DNA of 64,000 nt from Prosapia bicincta (GCA_036971475.1 JBAIZL010000002.1:332767320-332831319); one strand, 5' to 3'; counted from the stretch's first letter, positions 1 through 12,353 are shown. The notes: generated from the letters alone by a model not told the origin. Program-made: numbers and translations.

Positions 1-112
1 ACAAAAACTAGTAATATAAAAAAAAATGGTCATGTAAATTCCTATTGAGGTTAACTGAGAAAAAGGTTATTTTTACGGAAAAAATTCATATACATCTTTG
101 AGAAATATATTT

Positions 113-312
113 CAGGTATTGGAAAGTTGGAAGAGTGCCAAGGCGCACTAGACTTGAATATGAAGATTCTCAATTCGAATCCGGCTGGACCCCACAAATT
201 TTATAATTTAATAAATCTGTTTTTAAACTGTATTGACATCAATTTTCATCTACTGTAGGTTAAAAAAATTATTTTGACTTGATTGGATGAATAAAAACGT
301 ATTTTATTAAAA
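113..312 (+). repeat. tRNA-derived SINE, copy 1
   Basis: A head of about 85 bases resembles a tRNA: an A-box-like stretch (GTTGGAAGAGTGCC) is followed about 45 bases later by a B-box-like stretch (TTCGAATCCGG). The body ends in a conserved tail (GATTGGATGAATAAAAA then TATTTTATTAA). The same head, body and tail recur on the minus strand at 54041-54232, which shows a dispersed family rather than a tRNA gene. Such elements are transcribed by RNA polymerase III and moved by the machinery of a partner LINE. No intact cloverleaf was found. Confidence 0.7.
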
Positions 313-1510
313 CAAGCCCAAAGTATGTAAAAAGTTGTAAAAACTCCATGAAGGGGATCCTGAACTAAGCAAAATTTTAACCTGTGATGAAACTTTGGTT
401 TTCCTCTTTGAACTAGAGCCTAAAAGACAAAACATGGAATAAATGCAGCACATCAACTAGCCTGTCAAAAAAAAATTCGGAACAATAGCACCGCAAGAAA
501 AGTCGTGTTTGTTGTCTTTTGTGCGCCCAAAGTGTCCTATTTTGTGATGATATGGAAGAACAGTGAATAATTAGCAGTATCTACTACTCACACATTCCTC
601 ATTAATAAAATAAAGCCAGAAATGAGAGATAAGGCATGATTTTGCTACCCTCAATGCTCACCCTCACCCTCTCAGCTGATTTAAGAAACTATCGAAAAAA
701 ATTAGTTGTGTGATACTACTACATCCTAATAGCAGTCCAGATTTTAATTTGTTTGGTCTAATTAAAGAAGCATTTTGTGGAAAAATGTTTAACAAGGTCA
801 AATAATTTTTGGAAAAAGGGTTTAAAAACCTGACAAAAACTTCTTTGAATCTAGTATGAAAAAAGTAGTAAATTGTTGGGACAAGTGGATTAATATTTGT
901 AGAGATGATGTTGAGAGATAAGCAAAAATCTTTTTTTGTAAAAATATACAGTTGTTTTAATATGTAATTGCTTGTATATAATAATGACAGATTATGTGGA
1001 AATAATTTTTTCTTAGTGCTGTTACAATCAGCATAATAGTTTGCAAATACAGAATTTTATATTTAAATCACATTGCTAAAGTAGTGTAAGATCATTATTT
1101 TTTCTTACATTTAACTCGTAGTTATTAAATTTATTTCCAGACTCAAGACCTTTTGTATTGCAAGCAATTCAGAAATGAGTACTAAACCCTTTTATAAGTA
1201 TTAATCAAATGAACCATGTGCCAATCCCCGAATTCAGTTATTACATACAATCTCTTACACTGGCACAGGATTGAAATTAAAGCACCATGAAGTCTGGCTA
1301 ATATTGGGATGGTAGGAAATAATTTTCCTCTCCACCTTAAACATTCTTAGTGTATATTCAAGATACATTTGTATGTTTTGCAATTTGGTATATTTGTTTT
1401 AATATATTTTCATACACAAAAAAGTGACGACAAATTTTCTAGACACATAGCAAACAAAAATGTTTCTGTAAAAACATTTTAGTAAAGTATAGTATTCCTT
1501 ATATTTTCAG
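313..1510. other. AT-rich non-coding stretch upstream of an internal exon
   Basis: No convincing coding frame, RNA gene or repeat is visible. It ends with a splice acceptor (TATTTTCAG) at 1509-1510. It is probably an intron of the plus-strand gene whose next exon starts at 1511. Confidence 0.5.
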
Positions 1511-1666
1511 CACTGCTAGCAGCAGCTGCACCTGAAAAAGCACCTTTCATGGCGGACGAGTGCCTTATGGCGATTCCAGAAATAGAAGGCATCGATTACA
1601 CAACTAAAGAATATCTTAATTTTGTCACACACATTCAGAATACTGTGGAAAGGTTAAATAAAGAAA
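1511..1666 (+). CDS. Internal exon of an unidentified conserved-looking gene (exon A)
   Basis: The exon is bounded by acceptor TTTTCAG and donor GTAAGT. It enters with two bases of a split codon and leaves with one base. It encodes about 51 residues: an Ala-rich start (LLAAAAPEKAPFMADE), then the stretch TKEYLNFVTHIQNTVERLNK, which looks like amphipathic helix. Its exit phase (one base) joins exactly to the exon at 11827, which supplies two bases and makes a Thr codon. Codon use and composition are clearly richer than the flanking AT-rich intron. The ATG at 1549 is probably not the start, because the frame stays open back to the acceptor. I do not recognise the family and assign no function. 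The upstream exons lie before the window or could not be seen. Confidence 0.72.
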
Positions 1667-2930
1667 GTAAGTTCATAACCTACTGCTTATTATTAAAAAC
1701 ATGCCTTATTGCTTTTAAAACATTTTACTTTATATCACCGCTAATTCTAAAAGCAAAAAATAAACCATTGATACTTTGATTTTATATTTACATGTATAAT
1801 AGAAAACTTTATTGGTTTGGCATATTTACATTATGTTAAAAAGGTTAGTATTTATAAAAAATAGTATTGAGAGTGATGTATGTTTATTTATGTTGATCAT
1901 TTATTGATAATTTCATAAGTCTTTTATGCATTTTTGGTTCTTGCAGTAATTTGAAGGTGAGACTGTTCATTGCAATTCCATTTTTCTTCTTTTATCTTTG
2001 TTTTCATTTTTGTCTCGGAGTACTTTAACATACTATATCTTAATTGGAATTAGAGTTCTTATATAGTCTATTGTTAATTGTATTGTTATCTTTTTCCTTG
2101 ACTTTTTTTTATTTGCTATTTCTTTCATTGTATTATTCAGCAAATAGTTTCATACTAGAATGGCCTTTTTTTGTCAGATATTTTATTCCTTGATGTTTAA
2201 ATTTCAGACCATACATACTTTCTATAAAAAATTACTATCTTAGCAATTAAAATTAAAAAAAAAAAAAAAAAAAAAAAAATAGAAGTAGCAAGGATGTGTA
2301 AAAAACAGGTTTATTGGTTACTTATCAGAAACCAAAAGTCTGTCCTATTTTTCCTTTATCCCTACTTTCCCTATTTTTCCCTATTTTTTTTTTTATAAAG
2401 GCCTGTTTATATATATGTATCACACACAGTAAAATCTCTCCTTATGGACCCCTCTATTTTACAAACAAAATTTCAATCCTCAGACCTGTAACAGAGATCT
2501 TTAATAAAACTCTTTGAACAAAAGACACTAGATTTGGTATTCTCAGTCATAAAATTGTTATAAATTTGTCTTTGTACGGAAAATTTTATCTTGAGAATAT
2601 GAATAATCCACTACTGTATCTGTAAACAGAAACGCAACTCTGTTGAGCATGAATCATCATTTTCCTTTAGTATAGTCTTGTAGAGTTTAGTATTGTTTAC
2701 ACAATCCAATAACTGTCATTTGCCAGAATTCCGAGAACCATAGCCCACTTCTTGAGCTGTGTTTTCATATCTAATTTATTAAGTTCAGTTGAAGATCTAT
2801 TGCTTACAGTATGTATCACATGTTTTAATGGTGAACTGTGTGTGTTAATGTTCATATTTACAAGAATGTGAAGTATTTTTGAATACTGTCGTTTTTTTAT
2901 TTACTTTTTATACTAAATAAGTGGAAAATG
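1667..2930. other. Intron sequence with a poly(A) run
   Basis: This is the start of the roughly 10.2-kb intron between exons A and B. The only feature is an uninterrupted A run near 2250-2278, which could be the tail of an old retroposed copy. Nothing else was recognised. Confidence 0.5.
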
Positions 2931-3900
2931 CAACGCTATTAAAATAAAAGAAAGAATGCAAATTTAAAGTGTAAAAAGGACGAAAGGTAAAGTGTGGAGC
3001 AAGTGTCGGAAAAGTTCAAAATTGAAAAAAAATAAGTTCAGTGAACTTTTAAAAAGTGAAGGTCAGATAAGGGAATTGTGGTTCAACAGTGGAAACGAAA
3101 ACATGTAAAACATTAAGTTTAGAACAACGGATTCAAATGCAGTGGACAGACTTGTTTTTGATTGGTTCTGTGTGGTTAGGTAAAAAAAAACTTGCCAACA
3201 AGTGGATCTCTGATCCAAGAACAAGCTTTAAATATTATTAGCTAAATAAATTTGGACAGCTTTAAGGCTTCAAAAATAGTTGGTTACAGAAATTTATAAT
3301 TTGTCACAGAACAAGTTTTAAAGAAAATTTTTGATGAAAAACTTTTGGTAAATCTGTTAATTCAAAGGAAGTTTGAGAATGGAATAATAAACTGAAACAG
3401 TAATTGAGGATTATGATAAATCAAACATTTACTATCTTGATGCAACTGGTTTATTTTTCCATGTATTGCCAAACAAAACTATGAGTCTTAAAGGAGAAAC
3501 CTATTGAAAAACCTTTAATAATCAGAAACCATGTCTACCAACCAAGATGTTTCAAGAATATAAATGTAAATAATTTAGGTGTGATTTGCAAAGCTAACGG
3601 AAAGTCGTGGATGACATGTAAAATAATAACAGAATGGTCAAGAGTAATCGAAAAGTGATGCTTTTCATAGAAATCAAATGCAATTATCATATTATCAAAT
3701 TAGATTAAACAATGTAGAAATATCATTTTATACCTCCAAACACTACCTCTCATTGCTAACCTTTGGATCAGGGTATAATCCACTATTTTAAGTTCCAGTA
3801 TAGAAAAATTGCAGTTCGCCATATTTTAACTAGTTTGGAAAATTGCCAGTGAACTTATTAGATCTATAAGTTTGTTTAAATCTGTTTTATAGATTGTACC
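2930..3900 (+). pseudogene. Tigger/pogo-type DDE transposase remnant
   Basis: A decayed transposase is readable across several frames. Near 3430-3500 the translation gives DATGLFFHVLPNKTMSLKGE, the segment around the first catalytic Asp of Tigger transposases. Near 3730-3850 it gives PPNTTS..PLDQGIIHYFKF followed by YRKIAVRHIL, the region after the second catalytic Asp. Stops and frameshifts break the frame throughout, so it is dead. Terminal repeats were not located. These elements are cut-and-paste DNA transposons with CENP-B-like DNA-binding domains; a basic stretch near 2960-3060 may be what is left of that domain. Confidence 0.75.
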
Positions 3901-4499
3901 TTCTGTAAGAGGTTAGAAGTAAAAAGTTATGAAAATAAGAAAATGTAAGAACAGTTAGAGACGAAAATACCAAAGATGAAATAATGGGACTATTAAATTA
4001 TATTTCTGATAAAGTATCTGTTGAAGATTTTTATAAACATAAATAACGTAAATATCTATGTATGGAAGAAAACTGCAATAATTTTACGACATTTATAATT
4101 GATGAAGAGTGTGAATTCAGCAATAATTGAGATGTGTATCTGTTACAAACCTGTAGTTAACCAAATATTAGTGATGCATCACAATAGCAGGTAATTTACC
4201 TATACACTTGCAAAAAAAAGCTTGTTATGTTAAAAGTAAATATCGAAGTTAAATAATAGACTATTTTAAAACTCAAAATTTACATAAATAGTGGGCTTGT
4301 AAATTTCGAGTTAATACATTTATCATGATTTTTACTTGACTATGTATGTCTTTCAGTTTCAGTCTCTCAATATTTTTTACTGTTATTTATTGACTTCGCT
4401 GGAGAACAGTCATCTCCAAACATTGAACATTTTGCAAAATACGGACGATGCCCGTCGTTTGGATATTTGTTTGTGTGTGTGTGTGCGCGTTCATGTGTA

Positions 4500-4550
4500 G
4501 GAATTTTTTGACTAGATAGGAGACTGACAGACTTAGCTAGTGGCAGTATT
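4500..4550 (-). repeat. Solo fragment of a Penelope-like terminus
   Basis: The stretch around GATAGGAGACTGACAGACTTA matches the outer ends of the Penelope-like elements at 13840 and 16340. No coding part is attached. It is the only support in the surrounding 3.9-5.3 kb, which otherwise looks like plain intron. Confidence 0.5.
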
Positions 4551-5786
4551 GGGGAATCCACCTGGTCTTAATCAACCTCCTAGTAGTCATTTTATTTATT
4601 ACTCTTACCAAATAATATAAGTTATCATTTGACACACCCAAAACTCGCTCAAATATCAGTTTATAAAGAAAAAAAACATTAAACTCAATATGCAAATAAC
4701 AAACAAGATAAGATTCTGTTAGACCTAGAAAATCATATCCCACACAAAAGAAAAATGGAGTGCACATAGCTTCGACAGTAGATGAGAACACCCTAATGCC
4801 TTTACTAACAGATACGTGCCAACATCCACGTAGACTTTATGATTTAAAGTTGTGATTTATTCACTGCCTCATTACTTAGTAACCGCTAAACTCTGTAATT
4901 TACACAAGTTGATTTCTTGGTAGAACACAAATCAGTTATCATAACAAAGGTTTTTCATTACGTCCTGGCTACAAATAACCACATACACAGGTTTATATCT
5001 TGTAATTTGCCTACACACATATTACAGGATATTTCAGAAAATTATATTTCACCATTTCAAATCGTGATAGTCTATGAAAACCTTGCTAAAACTTCCTGTG
5101 GAATACAGTTTCAGTAGTGTTGAACAATAAACAAAGAACTAATCCTGACAAGTTGTCATTTTGTAATTGTGTCGGGTATAAATAATTCTTATCTCAAGAT
5201 TCCCCTCTTCATATTCTTCTACTAGTGTTCTAGTCATATATCCACTATCCTTTAAAGTCCTGGGTTATGAGAAGTTGGTCATTTTTTAACAAGAGTGTGT
5301 AAACAGGGGTGCCTGTGTTTTTACACATCAGTTTTCATACTCTTAATGTCTCCTCTAGGAATATTTTAAATAGGGATGGGCCGATTCCTAAAATTTTAGA
5401 TTCTGATTCTAAAATTTTCCTTTCGATTCTCAATTCTTTAGTCGATTCTTTCAAGTTTATTAGCGTACGTGCTAGGTCTCTAATAATTAATTTAGTTAAC
5501 ATCTTGGTCATATGGCAAAACCTTTTAAAAGATCTGTTTTAATGTAATAGGCTACACAAAACTTTCAACCTTGATTTATAAATAGGAATTTTTAAAAGCA
5601 TAAAAAACATTTCAGATGAAAGTAATGACTTATTTTAAAGTTAAAAATGTGAACTTTACACTATTTTATGAAGTTCGAAAAAATATCTAAGCTTATTTAC
5701 ATTATCTCTCAAAACAAAACAAAAATTAAAAGCAAACGAACATCATTAAAAGTAAAACATTAATACAAATAGGGTAGTCATAATAT

Positions 5787-5969
5787 TTAAAATTCTGGCA
5801 GGTAATGTACATTTCTGTTCAAAAACACAGAAACCAAACAAGGTTGAACATGTTGTGGATCAAACCGGTTTTGTCGCTTATCATATATAACTTCTGAAGT
5901 TGAGAAAATGTTTTCAGAAAACAGTGTCGCGGATGGGGCAGATAGGTATTTTATTGCCATTGCACTCAA
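5787..5969 (-). pseudogene. hAT transposase C-terminal dimerisation domain remnant
   Basis: The frame reads AIKYLSAPSATLFSENIFST and then YDKRQNRFDPQHVQ, ending RNVHYLPEF and a stop. This follows the hATC pattern, in which a short helix with P-S/A-x-x-x-S-E-x-x-F is followed by an R/N-rich turn and a Leu-rich terminal strand. It represents roughly the last 60 residues of a transposase of some 600 residues. Stops separate it from the BED finger upstream on the same strand. Confidence 0.8.
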
Positions 5970-6224
5970 ATGAGGGACTTATGCCAATTTCACTAGCTGA
6001 TGAATCACTTTCATGTACAGGATTTACATCCACTTGTAAAGGACTAAAAAACGATAGTAGGCCTTGTCCTGATAATGATGTGGTCGGTGTGAATGTGCTT
6101 GGAATAGGAATAGGGCAAGACCTAGTGAAAGTTGATGATCGCTTATCTTCACTTGTAGGCCCTGTGTCTGAGGATAAAGTTTCTTCAAGTATAGATTTTT
6201 TTTTTGGATAAATTTGTCAAAATG

Positions 6225-6400
6225 GAATGTTAAGTGCTTTTTCATATTTGATGTAGTATCTGATTTTCCACCCTTGGAAATTAGTTGTTTACAAAATTTT
6301 CATCTTGCCTTAGCACTGTCTTCCGACTCCAGATCGTAAAAAAACCACACATCACTTTTTTTATCTTTTAAACTCGTTTTAGTAATACCTTGAAACACAA
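6225..6400 (-). pseudogene. BED zinc finger remnant of a hAT transposase
   Basis: The minus strand reads KSDVWFFYDLESEDSAKAR, then a stop, then KFCKQLISKGGKSDTTSNMK and KHLTFHF. The aromatic start, the C-x-x-C position, and the spaced H-x-x-x-H match a BED finger. The first Cys codon has become TGA, so the finger is disabled. It sits upstream of the hATC remnant on the same strand, in the expected order. Confidence 0.78.
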
Positions 6401-6456
6401 ATGAATAAAAATTAGGCAATTAAAATAAATATAAAGATTATAAAACTAACACTTAA

Positions 6457-7381
6457 GGGGAGAGTGCCACTTTTCCGATTTGGAAATTACAGACGTTAAA
6501 ATTAACCAGCTACAAAGATATTACGGGTCAGCCATCAGGAATAACCTCCCAGACATTAATGACATGAAAAAGCTATCTGGGCTACTTATTTTCACACACT
6601 ATCGACTGTCAAAAAGCTCAGCATCAGTTATGCCCCAAGGGAATAGATTCTTGGTGTGGCTATAATAAATCTTTAGAGCTAACAACTATTTGTGCATAAA
6701 AATTCTCTAGCTGAGCCTATCATGTTAGCTATAATGCTATATACCGAGACCTCACCAAAATTAAGCTTCTTAGGCGTTGCTTACATGGCAAGACCCAAAA
6801 CCCTAACGAGAGCTTCAATAGTTGTACTTTTTACTTGATATAGCAAAAAAAACCAGACGATTTAGCAAGTTTTATAATTCTGTAAATTTAGTGTGCTTGG
6901 TGAAACGTGTAGTATGTAAATGGTGTGTGCGGTTTTGTCAAAGGTGTTATTTTTGTTACAACTTGTAATTTTTGTAGCACCACTAGTAGCTTTAAATAAT
7001 TTTTGAGGCATATTGCTTGTTTCAAAGTTAAAAATTCAAGGTAAAACATTGATTTTGTAAGGTTTTAGGTGACCTTGAATTGGGGAGCGAAATATTTTTT
7101 CCCTAAATTTTAATTTTGTGGGACTTGTGTTATTATTTTTTGGTGTTCGTTAAGGGTTTCTGCATCCCTTATTTCAGCTGAAGTAATACGTGGCTAAAGT
7201 AAACAATTACCTAAATTTTTTATATGGGATATTTTTAGAATATTGTATTTCCATAGTGATAATAATTGCCTAAAAATTTCATTAGGATATCTTTAATCGT
7301 TTTAGAGATAATTGTAACCTAACTGAACTTTAAAAAAATTCCCATTTAATTAACATGGCAGAGTGAAAGTGGCACTCTCCC
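6457..7381. mobile_element. Nested TIR element flanked by TTAA, with Mutator-like transposase remnants
   Basis: Inverted ends GGGGAGAGTGCCACTTT and AAAGTGGCACTCTCCC are each flanked by TTAA (6453-6456 and 7382-7385). The element sits in the first of two tandem copies of a hAT segment of about 120 bp. The second copy, near 7443-7560, has a single TTAA at the same place and acts as an empty site. Inside on the plus strand, at 6474-6830, are broken frames reading DVKINQLQRYYGSAIRNNLP, CPQGIDSWCGYNK and LRRCLHGKTQNPNESFNS. These resemble the transposase-like proteins of arthropods annotated with a Mutator-type domain. That resemblance is from memory. The element is dead. Confidence 0.75.
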
Positions 7382-8332
7382 TTAACGGAAAACTGACAAC
7401 AACGTAACCTCGTAACAGTCATAATTACACCAAACTAAAAACACAAACTTGAATAAACAATAGGCAATTAAAATAAATATAAAGATAATAAAACTGACAC
7501 TTAATCTATAACTGATAACAACACAACCATGAAAAAAAGTAATTACACTAAACTTAAAGTTCTTAAAACTGGTCAATCACCAAACGTTGAAACAAAACCA
7601 CAACGCAATAGAATGGCGGGCGCGATACCAAGATGTTGTATTCACTTTAGCAGAAAAGTAACGCTAACTACCAATGGAATGTCATGTGAAGGCGATGTTT
7701 ATATGACTAGGAATGACAACCTATTTATATTGTTAGTAAAATAAAAATATTTATTACCGGATAAATACATTTGCTAAATAGAAAAAGTTATAAATAGAGC
7801 AGGATATGAAATCAATATAACTTCAGTAATAGTCATTTTAGTCTGTAAAGTTGAGATATAGAACCCCTTTTCTTGTGTTTTGTTCTGACATCTATGAATC
7901 AGTGGCAGCAAGACATAGGGGAGGGAGAGAGTGTGTGTGTGTGTGTGTCGAACTGCTCTAGTGAGTGAGAGAGAGAGAGAAAGGCGAGCGACGTCAAACG
8001 ACCAGAGATGGTTATGGTCTTCTTTATTGTTGCTTCATAAGTAATAATATTTCCGTTATCTCAAATCAATATTTGCTTTAATCGTTTAATTCATCTGTAA
8101 AGCAACTAATACATAATAAGACATAATCGGTAATTATTTTTTTCCAATAAATTACTCCACACACATATTTTAATAGTTAACAAAATAGGAATCGGAATCA
8201 ACACTTTTATTAATGAAGAATCGAGTATCGATGATTCCTCGATACCACTTGAAATCGAGAATTTGAATCGGTCCATCCCTAATTTTAAATAATGTAGGTG
8301 AAGTACAACATCCCTGTTAAAGGTCCTTAGTA

Positions 8333-9178
8333 CAGTAAACTCCCGATTATCCGTGGAATAGGGTGGCCCGGCAACGCCGGATAACGAATTCTCCGGATAA
8401 TCCACTATGAACGCAAAACGATTGATAATCGATTATTATACCATAAGTTACACAAATACTGACCCCCGGTTAATGCAATTCACAAATAATCTTCAGAGGA
8501 CAAAAGAAATACAAAAAATAATTAAAAATGTTGATGTATTTGACGGATTATAACATGTAAATTTATATGTCTAACTATTTACAATACGTGCATAAGTATA
8601 TGTCAAAAGTAAGTATGTATGTACATATGTAATTTCCTTTACACATAACAAAAAAATCTGTCTCTTTCGTCTGTTTTTTTGTGATCATTGATTTAGCTTA
8701 ATGTGCGATCTAAGTTTCTTGAGAACCATTTTGTCGCACAGTGTCTACTTGTGTCACAAAGCCATAAAGATCGATAATGTATATGACAGACATGGATAAT
8801 GCATATATCACGTCCTAGACTATTTATAGCCGAGATTAGCTGACATTTGTTTACAATCTTATGATACACATTAGGTTTTCGGGATTCTAAGCATTTTGTC
8901 ATTGTCTCTTATATACAGTAGTCTGCTCGCCCCTTTTATTTCGCTAGCCTGTCGATGCTTCCCTTTCAATGTAAAAATTAGTACGTACATATTTACATAT
9001 CTATTCCCTTCATCTTAACTTCTATTAAGCCTTATATGTATTTACGTCATAATTCACCGTTTGGAAATTTAAAACATGAATCTGATTGGAATAAAAATTG
9101 GATATTTGTAAAACAATGTCAGACCCCGGATAATCCGCAAACCGGTTAATCCGCCCACGGATAATCGGGAGTTTACTG
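8333..9178. mobile_element. pogo/Tigger-like non-autonomous element, 846 bp
   Basis: Ends CAGTAAACTCCCGATTATCC and GGATAATCGGGAGTTTACTG are inverted repeats flanked by TA on both sides. These are the terminal pattern and target duplication of pogo-type Tc1/mariner elements. No transposase motif was found inside. A relative with a one-base change in the repeat lies at 38143-38842. Confidence 0.85.
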
Positions 9179-9437
9179 TAATTGGAAAACTTTAGTGGTG
9201 TTACTACTGATTTTTTTCATTGCTGTAGAGCTGTCATACACTTTTCACCACCTTGATCTCAAATTTACATTAAGGTTGGTATTTTGCAAAGCTTTCCCAA
9301 ATCTGTTTAGTGGCATCCTATCATATGGTTTTAATGAATGCTTACTAATATAAATGTGCTTAAAGTTTGATATGACTCCAGCAAATTACATGTTTTTTGT
9401 TAGATAAATGCGAGTCAGATACGACTATTCATTTTTA

Positions 9438-9477
9438 CAGGCAACGTTTCAATAACGGGACGTCATCTTGAGGCCTA
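9438..9477 (-). ncRNA. Hammerhead-ribozyme-like motif, left arm
   Basis: On the minus strand, stem I TAGGC pairs with GCCTG. Stem II ATGACG pairs with CGTTAT. GAAA is followed by the minimal palindromic stem III ACGT. The core reads CTCAAGA instead of CTGANGA, so one conserved G is lost. Probably inactive. Confidence 0.4.
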
Positions 9478-9915
9478 CAACACATAAATACACATTTAAA
9501 ATTACCGATAATAATAACTATAGCTCACAAATAAATGTGCTGCAATGAAATTTCTTATAATTAAAAAACATTACATAAACCACTAAACTGGGTAATGTAA
9601 AAAAAATATATATATATTATTAACATAACATTTACAAACTATTACATATCCCGTTCTAACAAAACCATGAAAAACGTAACTACTGCAGTTATCACATACA
9701 AATCAGGAATAAATTACATGTATAGTTTTACAATACACAGATTAAATTAAATTAACATTACAAAACCACCTGCAAAGTGTCAAATAATCAACCTAATAAC
9801 CATTTTAACGGTTTATATAATGTTTTATAATTGAAAGAAATTTCATTGTAGCTAAGTTTACTTATGAATTATAGTTATTATCGTTGGTAATTTTAATTGT
9901 GTACTTATGTATTGT

Positions 9916-9960
9916 AGGCCTGAATACGATAACCTACCCGTAATTGAAACATTGCTTGTA
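9916..9960 (+). ncRNA. Hammerhead-ribozyme-like motif, right arm, degenerate
   Basis: This is the inverted partner of the motif at 9438-9477. It keeps CTGA and GAAAC, but the rest of the core is CTGAATA and stem II is weakened. Each arm thus carries a different core defect. Confidence 0.3.
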
Positions 9961-9990
9961 TAAATAAATAGTTGTACCTGACTCGCAAGT

Positions 9991-11826
9991 CAGTGGCATT
10001 TATGTAACAATAATCTCTGTGAGTCCAAACATGATTATATAATGTTTTGTTTTGAATATAGTAAATCAAATCTTTTTGATAATAATCTTATTTTAAAAAA
10101 GTACATTATCTCAGTAATGACAATAACTACAAATGTATAACCATTCAAAACATTATTTTTTTAGCTTACAGAATCAGTTGATGAGTGGTTTTTAAATGAA
10201 ACCCATTTCCCTGCATTCATTTTTTTGGAAATTGTTATTTTTTTATCTTTAATAACATGCCACTTAAAGTTGTTTTCATTCCAGATTCTAGCTTGTAAGT
10301 TAAGTGTAAAATATTATTGGATTGACGATTAGTCCCGCTCAAGACACGTCATGAGTTGTTTGGCCAAGAATGTAAATTAATGCACTAAGCATGCTAGTTG
10401 TTAAACTAGTTTGTTTTGTTTTTTTTTAATTTTTGAATATTGAGTCTGGCCCTTGTTAACGTGTTATGGATTCCATGCCGTAGATTATTAGTAGGTGCAA
10501 CATATTCCTTATGACTAAGGGAATGTTTTTCTTTCAAAACTGTCACCCTAAACAAAGATATTGTCCTATGCATTCTCGGAATGACAGAACAAATAAAGTA
10601 AGATTTTTATTGTCTTTTGAATCATTGGTAACTAACTTTTCATTGGGAATTCAGCCTCTGTGTATAGCCTATACTGCCTTATCGTTCAGTGGGGATTTTG
10701 GTCGTATGGGGGATAGATAACTTGAGATTAACAGAATTAGAGCTGATACTGTTGGGCGAGTGCAGTGATGATTTAGTGTGATTCTGCCCATATAGGTTTG
10801 CTAATAAAGTGATGATAGTGACTTTGTAAATACAGACAATATTCCCATACCATTCTGCCTCTCCTCTATTACTTAATATATCCCCTACCAGGCCCTGGTA
10901 GATTTGTACCATTGCCTTTACGTATTAATTAAAACATAGGTATAAATATTTTTTAAAAATTATTTAAGTTATAATGTATTTTTTAACAAATGTGAAGAGA
11001 ACCATGGAATGTGAATGTTAAGGGGAGAATGGAATCAATCTGCAATAATGCAATCAACTGAGTTCGGAATCATTTTTAAAATAAGAACACAAACCGTTTA
11101 ATCTGCAATGGGTAAACTTATCCAGCTTCAGTGTAATTGAAAAACCTACCCAAGCAAATAAAAGTGTACAATTCTGTTGATATAAAGGTAATTCGAGTTA
11201 TTCCATAATAGTGATATGACAGTTATAGGAGACCTGGCGATTTTTTTTAGATACAAGCTGTCAATTGAAATTTAGTGGGAAGACTAAATTTACAATTTAC
11301 TAGAAAGTTGCTAAATATACTCCTTATCACAATTACTGACTATATCATATAGCAAAAGTACAAGTACTGTAATAATAAAATTAGGCAGTTTTAGTAATGC
11401 TGTGATAGAGTGAGTTAATTTAAAATAATAGTACCTAATGCATTCCAAATGTTGAAAATATTTTCCTTGATCATAAAATGTGCTAGACAAATACTAATTG
11501 CCTTGAATTTCCAAGTAGATTCCTATTTAAAGAGAAATTTAAAAACAGTTGTTGAAAATCCTATCTTGGGCAAGTCTTTCCATGGAAATGCTAATTAAAA
11601 TACTCTTTCCTCTTCATCTCACTGTCCATACAAAATATATACATGTTTTTAAAAACATTATAAAGAAATTGAAGTCGAACATTTTTTGTATCATTTTATT
11701 TGAACAAGACATTAATTATGCGTTGTAAAAACCTAAGTGGAATTAAAACAACCATGAAAGATTTTATATTTACCATTTACTCAAGTCGTAGCTCAGTAAT
11801 TAATTCATTATGTTTTTACATTGCAG
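9991..11826. other. AT-rich intron without recognised features
   Basis: Several short open frames occur but none has splice sites, composition or motifs that suggest coding. The stretch ends with the acceptor ACATTGCAG for the exon at 11827. Confidence 0.5.
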
Positions 11827-11999
11827 CAAACAATGGATGTTGGAGTCCGCATCGAGTAGAGTTAGCATTGTGGACACATTATGTAGCCAGTGAACTAAAG
11901 CCTGATATGCTTGATGGGATACCCAATGGTACTGTTGTCCATCAAAATGGAGATGCCACCACACCTGATGCCTTGATAACTACAGAGCCAGCGACAACC
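11827..11999 (+). CDS. Internal exon of the unidentified gene (exon B)
   Basis: The acceptor TTGCAG and donor GTATGT bound a 173-base exon. It completes the codon left by exon A and ends in phase 0. The residues begin NNGCWSPHRVELALWTHYVA and continue with SELKPDMLDGIPNG, then a Thr-rich stretch ending TTEPATTV. The Trp-rich helix resembles a folded conserved domain, and the tail looks disordered. The phase match to exons A and C is the main support that all three belong together. No family is assigned. The intron upstream is 10.2 kb and the one downstream 9.6 kb, both filled with transposons. Confidence 0.75.
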
Positions 12000-12306
12000 G
12001 TATGTAAACAAATGCTTAACATAAATATGTTGGCTTAATGTTTGTGCCATATGTATATATGCCATATGTATATATATGTATTCAACTGTATTCTCGCTTT
12101 TCAACTGTTGTTCTTTTCACCTCGTCAATGCTAGATAAGATTCTAGCGAAATGTCGGAACTGCGATTTTATGCACTGCAGAATTAACAGATGTACTCCAG
12201 ATAATAACTATTCATTATATTTTTCCATCCGTGAAGGAATACATATCAGCATATATATATAGAACATAAGTCAAAATACAAATACAAGAATTACAATTGA
12301 ATTTAC

Positions 12307-12353
12307 AATTCAAAGCTTTTCGTTGGCTAACAGTACCAACATCATCAGGAATA
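12307..12353 (-). ncRNA. Hammerhead-ribozyme-like motif in palindrome arm 1
   Basis: Inverted copy of the motif at 12367-12413. The core CTGATGA, stem II GTTGG/CCAAC, GAAA, and stem III AAGCTT are all intact on the minus strand. Confidence 0.6.

Larger units (their letters stand above)
5371..8281 (-). mobile_element. hAT DNA transposon, 2.9 kb, decayed, with a nested element
   Basis: Terminal inverted repeats start TAGGGATGGGCCGATTC and end with the matching CCATCCCTA. A perfect 8-bp target duplication ATTTTAAA lies at 5363-5370 and 8282-8289, as expected for hAT elements. Minus-strand remnants of a transposase are present: a BED-type zinc finger at about 6230-6390 and a hAT C-terminal dimerisation domain at about 5790-5960. 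A 925-bp element is nested at 6457-7381. A shorter relative lies at 54968-55765. The flanking simple repeats at 7930-7980 are (GT)n and (GA)n inside the element. Confidence 0.9.
9400..9990. repeat. Palindromic pair of Penelope-type terminal repeats
   Basis: Two arms, about 9400-9560 and 9830-9990, are imperfect inverted copies of each other around an AT-rich centre. Each arm holds one degenerate hammerhead-like motif. This matches the inverted terminal-repeat organisation seen in the clear Penelope-like elements of this window. No reverse transcriptase lies between the arms, so it is a solo or deleted copy. Confidence 0.6.

Noticed and set aside
118..205. tRNA gene
   Set aside because: A and B boxes are present but no full cloverleaf, and the sequence is part of a dispersed SINE with a second copy at 54 kb.
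10511..10912. Overlapping small frames on both strands
   Set aside because: No motif, no splice signals, and composition equals the surrounding intron.
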